A DNA stretch of 64,000 bases from Pycnococcus provasolii (lineage: Eukaryota > Chlorophyta > Pseudoscourfieldiophyceae > Pseudoscourfieldiales > Pycnococcaceae), in the NCBI GenBank assembly GCA_938743325.2, contig OW568875.1, positions 620,001-684,000 of the forward strand, read 5' to 3'. The notes beneath the pieces were generated by a model. The model was given only the letters and a program-made list of their open reading frames with translations. It had not been told where the DNA came from and ran no database searches. A program made the translations under genes and the position numbers. Shown here one piece after another: positions 37,746-45,048 of this stretch. Each line of letters starts with the position of its first letter. Within the stretch, counting starts at the first letter, position 1.

Positions 37746-39179
37746 GGGTTTGGGATTCGGGGTTTGTGATTCGGGGTTCGGGGCCAGGGCCCCAGAGTTG
37801 GGGGTTCCAGAGGAATTCTTAAAAGTCCCCATGGATCGCTCCCGGGGGTTCGGGTTTGGGTCCGGGGCTCCCGGAACTCCAGGGGAGTTCGGGGTTCGCT
37901 GAAGGTCCTCAAGTTCTCGCGCACGTCGTCGCCAATTCGCGAGTGCCGCCTCTCGCTCGCATGCCTGCTCGCGCAGCTGCACGAGTTCTCGCTGCGCCTT
38001 GTCGATTTCCTGCTTCGTGGTGGAGAGCTGCGCTTGTAGGGTGGCTGCGTAGTGCTGCTGCTGCACCTGGTGCTCGTTGGCGTCTTCCTCCTCGTCGTTG
38101 GCAACGAGGTCAGCAAGAGCCGGCAGCACGGTCGTCTCGTCCGCGGTTGCCGCAGGAAGCATCGCAGGGAGCACGGTGGTCATCTCCATGCTCACGCCAT
38201 TTTCGAGATGCTGCTCGTTGGCGTCTTCCTCCTCGTCGTTGGCAACGAGGTCAGCAAGAGCCGGCAGCACGGTCGTCTCGTCCGCGGTTGCCGCAGGAAG
38301 CATCGCAGGGAGCACGGTGGTCACTGCCGCCGCCATCAGCTTCGCCGTCAGCTCCTTGCACTCCTGCGAGAGAGACTCCGACGACTCGAGGGCCACGCGC
38401 TTCTCGCCGTCCGTAATCTCGAGCCGGCGAGTGACCTCCGTGAGCTGCTGCTCCGTGCGTGCGCACCTCTCCGTGTGATCCTTCTGCACGCGCTCCCAGT
38501 TCTTCACCGAGTCCTCCGTGTGCCTCTCGTGAAGGCGTTTCGTCGTGCTCACCTCGTCCACGCACTGGCTGATGACGGCATCTGCCATGCGAAACTTCTC
38601 CTCGAAAAATGTTTTCATCTGCATGCACTTCTCGACGTCCGTCTTGATCTCGAGCAGATCACGTTCCCTGTCCTCGAGCTGCTTGTTGACGCGTTGATAG
38701 CGCCCCTCCCACTCGCGCGACTCCGCGGCATACTTCTTCGCGAGCTGGCGCGCGCCGTCCTGCTCCTTGGTGAGATCTACCACGGACCTGCGCAGCGACT
38801 CAATCTGCTTGGCAATCATGTCGTCGTCGACACCACCACCACCCATTGTGACGAGCGCTAAGTCTGAGCCAAGTGACCCGTCGTTGTCGTTGTTGTCAAT
38901 GACTGCGAGCGCTCCTGGTGCTGCTGCTGCAGCCTCATCACTGCTGTTGTTGGTCACGATTGCAAAGCCATGCTGCTGGTTGTTGTTGTTGTTGTTGTTG
39001 TCTTGCGCCTTCTTCTTCTTCTTCGTGCTTCCTTTCGCTTCTGGCTGCTGCTGCTTTTTCTTATTATCTGGCGCCGGCGAGTTCGTCGCAGGTGCACCGA
39101 AGCATGCACCACCACCGCCACCACCACCACCTCCGTTCCTCATCATGTTCGTCAGCGACCCCAGCACCGAGGGAGGCAT
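37653..39179 (-). CDS. Long coiled-coil protein, function unknown
   Basis: 508 residues. The N terminus has Gly, Lys, Gln and Asn runs; about 110-290 and 350-415 are strongly heptad-like (AKKYAAESREWEGRYQRVNK; QLEDRERDLLEIKTDVEKC; EIDKAQRELVQLREQACERE). Two copies of a TTVLPAMLPAATADETTVLP block (about 285-365) reflect a tandem DNA duplication. The last about 80 residues are Pro/Asn-rich and are encoded by the TTCGGGG repeat patch and the start of the SNF2 fragment, so the natural C terminus may have been replaced when that fragment arrived. No motor or known domain was seen. Start ATG at 39179. Confidence 0.6.
   Translation of the reverse strand: MPPSVLGSLTNMMRNGGGGGGGGGACFGAPATNSPAPDNKKKQQQPEAKGSTKKKKKAQDNNNNNNNQQHGFAIVTNNSSDEAAAAAPGALAVIDNNDNDGSLGSDLALVTMGGGGVDDDMIAKQIESLRRSVVDLTKEQDGARQLAKKYAAESREWEGRYQRVNKQLEDRERDLLEIKTDVEKCMQMKTFFEEKFRMADAVISQCVDEVSTTKRLHERHTEDSVKNWERVQKDHTERCARTEQQLTEVTRRLEITDGEKRVALESSESLSQECKELTAKLMAAAVTTVLPAMLPAATADETTVLPALADLVANDEEEDANEQHLENGVSMEMTTVLPAMLPAATADETTVLPALADLVANDEEEDANEHQVQQQHYAATLQAQLSTTKQEIDKAQRELVQLREQACEREAALANWRRRARELEDLQRTPNSPGVPGAPDPNPNPRERSMGTFKNSSGTPNSGALAPNPESQTPNPKPRNDSSACAAGGGDASRQPRRAQSRQAQRTR
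37738..37890. repeat. TTCGGGG/TTTGGGG low-complexity patch
   Basis: Irregular repeats of GGTTCGGGG, GGTTTGGG and GATTCGGGG. Similar patches occur at about 39247-39275, 40498-40535 and 62406-62487. It lies at the junction of the SNF2 fragment and the coiled-coil gene. Confidence 0.7.
38070..38321. repeat. Tandem in-frame duplication, 141-bp spacing
   Basis: A block of about 110 bp (38070-38180) recurs at 38211-38321 with no differences that I could see, separated by about 30 bp. It lies inside the coiled-coil gene, at a break in its heptads. Confidence 0.85.
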
Positions 39180-39388
39180 GACGATTTGACGAGCGAGCGA
39201 GCGAGCGAACGAGCGAGCAAGTGACCAAAGAATAAAGAGTAGGAGCTGCTTCGGGTTCGGGGAGGGGCTCGGGGCAAAGCAGGCCGAGCAGGGGGAGGGG
39301 AGGGAGCGGGAAAATTCAAAATTACAGGGTGGCTGGAACCGAAAATTTCGTAAAATCTACAAACACGCTCTCTCGCACAGTGGTGCGG

Positions 39389-40366
39389 TTATTGTCGTGG
39401 AATCGCCAACGGCGCTGCGGAGCTTCGGTCCGACTCCACCCACTCGTCCGCAATGCGGTCCAAAGCTTGGTGCGTCACCACCTCCGCCGCCTTGGCAACG
39501 GCGTGCATGAACGCGTCCAAGCTCGGAAACAGTCGGCTCTCAATCACCTCAGGCAAAGAGCGCACGCGGGGAACGAGCGCGTCAAACGGAAGCAAGAGCA
39601 GCTCGTCGGCGTCGGCAAGCAGCATGGCAATGGCAACCCGGTGGCTCGTCATGCCGGGACCCTCCGCCAGAGCGACGTCCCATACGCGAGCAGCCGCTTC
39701 GGGAGACGCACCGCACGAGTGGATGGTTGTGTACCAGTGGCTTGCAAACATCGTCGGGTGCATTCCCTCGCTGGCAAAGTGGCTCTTCAGCCTCGGCGCG
39801 GCGATGGCCAGCAGGCGGTCGAGCTCGAAGCAACGTCGACGTAGCAGCGGCATGCCTTCTGCGAACAGCTGGGACATGGGCGGCTCGTGCGCGTGCGTGC
39901 ACGCATTCAGCATGCTCACAAGACTCCAGAACGCGCTCTCTTCGCTCATGTGCAGCAAGAGCGTTCCCGCGATGAAGCCCATGCCCTGCACGTACCCGAG
40001 CTTGGCGTCAAACGACGTGAATGCCTTGAGCACGTTAAAGAGCGCACGCTGTCCCGGCCCGTTGCGCCTTGCGAAGTACGCAACCTTGGGAAACGTGCGC
40101 GGCAGGTCGCGCACAATCTCGTCGACGTTCCTATTGGCATCCGCCGCACTGTCAAACAGGCACAGGCGTGCGAACGTGTTCGGAGGGTAGAGCTCTGAGA
40201 CCGCTGACGCTGACAGGAGGAGCGTCCAGACGTTTCCGCGCACGGGCGAGGGTACGCCCCTCCACACGCGTCGACGCACGGCGCACGGGTCGGATGCGAC
40301 GAAGGATGACCACGCGGCGAGCATGCGGCGCCACTTGGCGAGGCGGCTCTTGTCGTCCGCGGACAT
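39389..40366 (-). CDS. TBC-domain Rab GTPase-activating protein
   Basis: 326 residues from the ATG at 40366; the frame reaches 40387 only through a GTG. TBC proteins speed GTP hydrolysis by Rab GTPases in vesicle traffic. The dual-finger residues are present: Arg in EIVRDLPRTFP (about 88, the IxxDxxRT motif) and Gln in GYVQGM (about 126, the YxQ motif). VWRGVPSPVRGNVW (motif A), SEESAFWSLVSMLN and LFAEGMPLLRRRCFELDRLL and the later FASHWYTTIHS fit the rest. It is a minimal TBC protein without PH or GRAM domain. It is divergent from the RCC1-like gene at 40588. Confidence 0.9.
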   Translation of the reverse strand: MSADDKSRLAKWRRMLAAWSSFVASDPCAVRRRVWRGVPSPVRGNVWTLLLSASAVSELYPPNTFARLCLFDSAADANRNVDEIVRDLPRTFPKVAYFARRNGPGQRALFNVLKAFTSFDAKLGYVQGMGFIAGTLLLHMSEESAFWSLVSMLNACTHAHEPPMSQLFAEGMPLLRRRCFELDRLLAIAAPRLKSHFASEGMHPTMFASHWYTTIHSCGASPEAAARVWDVALAEGPGMTSHRVAIAMLLADADELLLLPFDALVPRVRSLPEVIESRLFPSLDAFMHAVAKAAEVVTHQALDRIADEWVESDRSSAAPLAIPRQ

Positions 40367-40587
40367 CCTCCGGCGTTCTTCTACCACGCGCGTGCACGGA
40401 GAAGCCTGAGACGCACAATGGCAATGGCGGGCGACGGACGAACTTTCTCAAGGAAACCCCCGATTCGGTCCGTTGGTTCCCAATCCGGGGGCTCACCCTT
40501 GGTCGGACCAGGTGGCTCGGGGGCTCGGGGCTTGGGGCAAAGCTTCTGGGCGAAGCAGGCTGCAAAGCAGGCCCATTTTGAGGTGCC

Positions 40588-41553
40588 ATGTCAGGACGTT
40601 TTGACTCTCTGGGAGAACTCGCGTATGAAGCACTTCGTCTCACGCTCATACCGTGGCAGCGCGAACGTAGACTGCGCAAGGAGCGCGAGCGAGTCACTGC
40701 CGCGCGACTGTCATCAAGGATACTCTCCGCGGGTGTTGGTCACTCGTTGGCGCTGCGAAGCAACGGCAACGTCGCGTGTTGGGGAGACAACTACTACGGC
40801 CAGGCGCCTCCCGACGGCATCGATGGCGACTTCGTCGCGATCGCCGCGGGTGCCTTTCACTCGTTGGTGCTGCGAAGTGACGGCAACGTCGCGTGCTGGG
40901 GCGAAAACGAGTTTGGCCAGGCGCCTCCCGCTGGCGTCGACGGCGACTTCGTCGCGATCGCCGCGGGTGACGATCACTCGCTCGCACTGCGAGATGACGG
41001 CAACGTCGCGTGCTGGGGCGAAAACGAGTTTGGCCAGGCGCCTCCTGCTGGCGTCGACGGCGACTTCGTCGCGATTGTTGCGGGTTACGATCACTCGTTG
41101 GCACTTCGACGCGACGGCAACGTCGCATGCTGGGGACGCAACCAATTTGATCAGGCGCCTCCTGGAGGCATGGACGGCGACTTCGTCGCAATTGGTGCGG
41201 GTGTGTGGTTTTCCGTGGCACTTCGACGCGACGGCAACGTCGCGTGCTGGGGATACAACGACAATGGCCAGGCGCCTCCCGACGGCGTCGAGGGTGACTT
41301 CATTGCGATTGCTGCGGGGAACTTTCACTCGTTAGCGCTACGACGCGACGGCAACGTCGCGTGCTGGGGCGACAACGAGTTCGGCGAGGCGCCTCCCGGC
41401 AGCGTCGACGGTGACTTCGTCGCGATTGCTGCGAGTACCCGGCACTCGCTGGCACTTCGACGCGACGGCAGCGTCGCGTGTTGGGGCACCAACGAGTTCG
41501 GCCAGGCGCCTCCCGAGGGCGTCCGTGGGCCATTTGTGGCAACTTTACTATAA
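40588..41553 (+). CDS. RCC1-like seven-bladed beta-propeller protein, second copy
   Basis: 321 residues and a close paralogue of the gene at 17089-18072. Both have a short N terminus with PWQRERRL and a charged helix, seven repeats of about 39 residues, and an end of the form GVRGPF. Here all seven units keep ACWG. One unit, GRNQFDQAPPGGMDGDFVAI, is the same in the two genes, sits in a comparable late position, and is distinct from its neighbours. Two adjacent ENEFGQAPPAGVDGDF units are almost identical, indicating local unit duplication. Function is unknown beyond the RCC1-fold inference. Convergent with threonine dehydratase, with only 32 bp between coding ends. Confidence 0.85.
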   Translation: MSGRFDSLGELAYEALRLTLIPWQRERRLRKERERVTAARLSSRILSAGVGHSLALRSNGNVACWGDNYYGQAPPDGIDGDFVAIAAGAFHSLVLRSDGNVACWGENEFGQAPPAGVDGDFVAIAAGDDHSLALRDDGNVACWGENEFGQAPPAGVDGDFVAIVAGYDHSLALRRDGNVACWGRNQFDQAPPGGMDGDFVAIGAGVWFSVALRRDGNVACWGYNDNGQAPPDGVEGDFIAIAAGNFHSLALRRDGNVACWGDNEFGEAPPGSVDGDFVAIAASTRHSLALRRDGSVACWGTNEFGQAPPEGVRGPFVATLL

Positions 41554-41585
41554 TTTTTTTTTCATTAAAATCATTTTCATTCACC

Positions 41586-43580
41586 TTAAGTTGCGCCTAG
41601 AAGCAATTCCAAGCCGGCAGCCTCGGTCGCGTCATCCATCAAGTTGCGCATCGTGAACCCGTGCTCGTCCATCAAATTCTGGCACAGACTCTCGAGCTCG
41701 CTCTCCTGGGCACCGGGGCTCACCTGAAGGCCAATCAGAATGTTCGCCTCGAACGTGCCGCTACTCCTGTAGTGGAACAGCGTGATGTTGTACGCGGGCG
41801 CAACAGCCTCCAGGAACTGAAGAAGTGTGCCAGGTCGCTCGGGGAACTGGAACTGGTAAAATCGCTCAAAGGGAATGCGCTCCTTTCCTCCAACGATGTG
41901 GCGCAGGTGCGTGGCAGCGACGTCGCTGCCGGATAGGTCGTGCGTGACACGCCCGTCATTGCGAGCAATGCGCTCGAGCATAGCCTCGCGATCGTCTGTT
42001 CGGCACTTCACCGAGTAGAAGATGTTCGCGGACGAGCCGGGGTGGTAGCGGTACTTGAACTCGCTGAAATCCACGCTTCCCTCGCCGTTGTCTGTTGCAT
42101 CGCGCACGAAACTTAAGAACGATCCAGGCGTTTCGTCGATGCGCGTCACGAACAGCCTCTCCGCGCGATCGCCGAGGTCCGCGAGGTCGCTCACGACGCG
42201 AAGGCGGCTAAAGTTAACATTTGCTCCCGAAGATATGCAAACGCAGCGATACCGAATGCCCTTTTCTTCCGCCTCCTCCGCGCGGCTTGCAAGCCAGTCC
42301 TTGCATCCGGCGAGCGCCACGGCACCCGCGGGCTCGAGGATGCTTCGCGTGTCGTCAAACGCATCGCGAATCGCCGCACAGACGCGGTTCGTGGGAACGG
42401 TGACAATGCCATCGACCGTGTGGCGTGCAACACGCAGCGTCTCGTCACCAGGCGTGCGAACGGCAACGCCGTCGCAGAAGCCGTCCACCGTGCTGAGCAC
42501 GACGCGCTTGTCGTCGCTGCGTGCAAGGCTTTGCATCATCGCATTCGCGCCAGACGGCTCGACGCCAACGACGAGAACGTCAGGACGAAGTGCCTTGACG
42601 TACGTCGCGATGCCGGCGATGAGCCCACCTCCTCCGACGGGAACGAATATGACATCCTGCGTGGTGTCAGCCGACTTCGTGTTTCCATTTGCTCTTCCAA
42701 GCTGCGTGAGGATTTCCAGTCCCACGGTTCCCTGGCCGGCGATGACGTGCGGATCGTCGAACGGGTGCACGTAGACGCGTCCCTGCTCCTCTGCCGTCTT
42801 TTTCGCCCATGCCTGGCATGCGTCGTACGTCTCGCCAACTAGGTGTACGTTTCCACCGAGTCTACGAACGCTCTCGACTTTGATTCCCGGCGTGTTGGTT
42901 GGCATGGCGATGAGCGCGTCGGTTCCCAGTCTCTTGGCGCTCAGCGCGACACCCTGCGCATGGTTTCCTGCACTCGAGCATATGACGCCACGTGCGAGCT
43001 CTTCCGCCGTCAAGGATGCCATTTTGTTGTACGCGCCTCTGAGCTTGAACGAGAATACGCTCTGCAGGTCTTCCCTCTTCATGAGAATGTCTGCGTGCGG
43101 GTACCTTTCTGAGAGCCGGTGCAGTTTGTCGAGCGCCGATTCGTGCGCGACGTCGTAGACGTTGCTTGTGAGCACCATGCGCAGGTACTCTTCGCTCGAC
43201 GGCTTTGAGTTGCTTGCGTCGAAGTTCCCCGCGGGCTTGGAGTTTGCGTTGCGGTGTCCGATAGGTCCTAGTTGTCCCAGCTCGAGTGGAATGTCGTCAG
43301 GTTTCGCTTCGACGATGAGATGGCTTCCCGGGTGTGCGTTGTTGTTGTTGTTGTTGTTGTTGTTCTCGTCGTCGTCGTCATGTGGTGGTGATGCTGCTGA
43401 CGCTGACGACGACGCCGAGCTTTTGTCAGGCGCAGAGACACGACACCTAACAACACCTAAATCATGACGGGAAGAAAACGATGGACTTTTTAGACCTTTA
43501 AGTGAAGTACCACGGAGGACATGCCCGCTATGCCTATTATGAGGTGTTAACCCATGGTTGGACTTCGAGTAGGTATACAT
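41586..43580 (-). CDS. ILVA: Threonine dehydratase (threonine deaminase), plastid type
   Basis: 664 residues. The enzyme is PLP-dependent, deaminates threonine to 2-oxobutanoate, and commits carbon to isoleucine. The PLP lysine is in VFSFKLRGAYNK (about 180), followed by SSAGNHAQGVALSAK and the glycine loop FVPVGGGGLIAG (about 312). The C-terminal third holds two ACT-like regulatory subdomains (FVTRIDETPGSFLSFV and FQFPERPGTLLQFLEAV), which bind isoleucine in the family. The N-terminal about 75 residues are Ser/Ala/Arg-rich with a poly-Asn run encoded by (GTT)n, and suit a plastid transit peptide. Start ATG at 43580. Confidence 0.95.
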   Translation of the reverse strand: MYTYSKSNHGLTPHNRHSGHVLRGTSLKGLKSPSFSSRHDLGVVRCRVSAPDKSSASSSASAASPPHDDDDENNNNNNNNNAHPGSHLIVEAKPDDIPLELGQLGPIGHRNANSKPAGNFDASNSKPSSEEYLRMVLTSNVYDVAHESALDKLHRLSERYPHADILMKREDLQSVFSFKLRGAYNKMASLTAEELARGVICSSAGNHAQGVALSAKRLGTDALIAMPTNTPGIKVESVRRLGGNVHLVGETYDACQAWAKKTAEEQGRVYVHPFDDPHVIAGQGTVGLEILTQLGRANGNTKSADTTQDVIFVPVGGGGLIAGIATYVKALRPDVLVVGVEPSGANAMMQSLARSDDKRVVLSTVDGFCDGVAVRTPGDETLRVARHTVDGIVTVPTNRVCAAIRDAFDDTRSILEPAGAVALAGCKDWLASRAEEAEEKGIRYRCVCISSGANVNFSRLRVVSDLADLGDRAERLFVTRIDETPGSFLSFVRDATDNGEGSVDFSEFKYRYHPGSSANIFYSVKCRTDDREAMLERIARNDGRVTHDLSGSDVAATHLRHIVGGKERIPFERFYQFQFPERPGTLLQFLEAVAPAYNITLFHYRSSGTFEANILIGLQVSPGAQESELESLCQNLMDEHGFTMRNLMDDATEAAGLELLLGAT

Positions 43581-43827
43581 CCTCCTCGTGAACTCTACAA
43601 AGCTATGAGAATGAAACTTATGTATGATTCGCTCAAGCGAGTGAGTGAGTGACGCGACTGGTGACGCGACCGACCGTCGACAGACAGACGCGGAGGGGAG
43701 GGGAGGGGAGGGGGCAGACGCGTATTGCCCTGCCCTCTAGCTAGGTGCGGTGGCGGCCGGCGGAGGTTGAACTCAGCCTTTTGGGGTGCCGTCGTAGGGT
43801 GGTACCAGGGACGGAGAGGCGGAGAGT

Positions 43828-44049
43828 TAAACGAGCGATAGCGGGGTTTGAGCTCTGGCCTGCCGGTGCGTAAACCTAGCGTTTGAGGAGCTCTTGAGAT
43901 AAGGAGATCAGCGCGACTGTTCCTTAACGGTGACTTGGGGGATCCGTCTTTGGTTGGGTTTGGGGGATTTAAATCATGGGCATGAAAGTTAGATGAGGGG
44001 GGCTTGGCCTGGCTAAGCCGTATGGTGGGAAGGTTAGTTTTTGTAAACA
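43828..44049 (+). repeat. Split direct repeat A1
   Basis: 222 bp matching 56817-57038 with no difference that I could find. It begins TAAACGAGCGATAGC and ends TTTTTGTAAACA. Confidence 0.88.
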
Positions 44050-44208
44050 AGGAGGTCTCCGGCCATGGCGGAAACCCTCATGAAACCCAAGGGTTTGGGT
44101 ATATCGTCGCCGCACTGTGGTAGTTATTTGGCGCTCATAGGTGAACGCCAAGACACGTCCTCAGTAAGGCGCATGATCCTGCACGGTGCAGGTTCTTTTC
44201 TCGCCCTT

Positions 44209-44248
44209 TGTCACGACGCACTACCGCGTCACAGCGTCACCTTCGACC
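44209..44248. repeat. 40-bp direct repeat flanking the 3' LTR
   Basis: The 40 bp just outside the 3' LTR (44209-44248) recur just inside it (44904-44943), starting TGTCACGACGCAC. It is too long for a target duplication; it may reflect template switching or an older terminal structure. Confidence 0.8.
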
Positions 44249-44901
44249 AAAATGAAATGTAACTAACTCACGTCACACACTACTCACAATCTCCCTCCAC
44301 ACCACCAGTGCCACCACCACCACCCCAGGCGAGCCCACGAGGCTCGACCAGGCGACAACGGACAACCCTAGTTGTTTTATCACCCTAACTCCACAAGGCC
44401 GGAGCCAAGTTACACTTAAAACTCTCTCTCTCTCTCTCTCTTCACCGGTCAACAAGCGTACGCCACTCGTGCGTACACAAAAACGCGTTGACAATGGCAG
44501 CAGGGAAACCCATACAACCACAGCCCACCACACACAACCGTGGGGCCACCTTGCAATAGGCAACCTCCACACGGGGCCGCCTTGCAACGGGCAACCTCCA
44601 CTCGGGGCACCTCACCTGTCCACATCACGTGACCTTGCAAGTCCCCATGAACAGCGGACAAAAATGACATTAATGTCATTTTTGTCCGCACTTCACGGGG
44701 ACCAAGAAAATCCACATTAATGTGGATTTTCTTGCTGATACGTCATCCTGATAACGTATCCCCGAATCATCCACACTCACCCATATTTATCTTGAGGGGG
44801 CCCAAACCCTCACCAACTCTAGAAGGTTGGAGGCACTTATTCCACTCACACACCACTCACCACCGCACCACTGCGCCACCACACCGCCATGCCGCGCGAC
44901 A
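44249..44901 (-). repeat. Gypsy 3' LTR (653 bp)
   Basis: Matches 55174-55826. It contains a (CT)n tract (44421-44442), a 36-bp perfect palindrome (44654-44689) and a 32-bp perfect palindrome (44703-44734). Confidence 0.9.
44654..44734. repeat. Twin perfect palindromes within the LTR
   Basis: 44654-44689 (36 bp, centred on GACATTAATGTC) and 44703-44734 (32 bp, centred on CACATTAATGTG) are each exact palindromes with the same ACATTAATGT core, 13 bp apart. The pair recurs in the other LTR at 55579-55614 and 55628-55659. Confidence 0.9.
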
Positions 44902-45048
44902 GCTGTCACGACGCACTACCGCGTCACAGCGTCACCTTCGACCCCACCGCCTCGGTTGTGATATCGCTGGAAATGTCACACCGTATCAGCGCACAACCGA
45001 AACCAACTCAGGGTATGGCCACGGTACGCATTCACCACACACATTTGT

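Noticed and set aside
43595-44050. Minus-strand 151-codon open frame partly repeated at 56812-57093
   Set aside because: It is the reverse strand of split direct repeat A; the repeated part explains the similarity.
44273-44587. Minus-strand open frame repeated at 55198-55512
   Set aside because: It lies within the two LTR copies and has no protein-like features beyond being duplicated.
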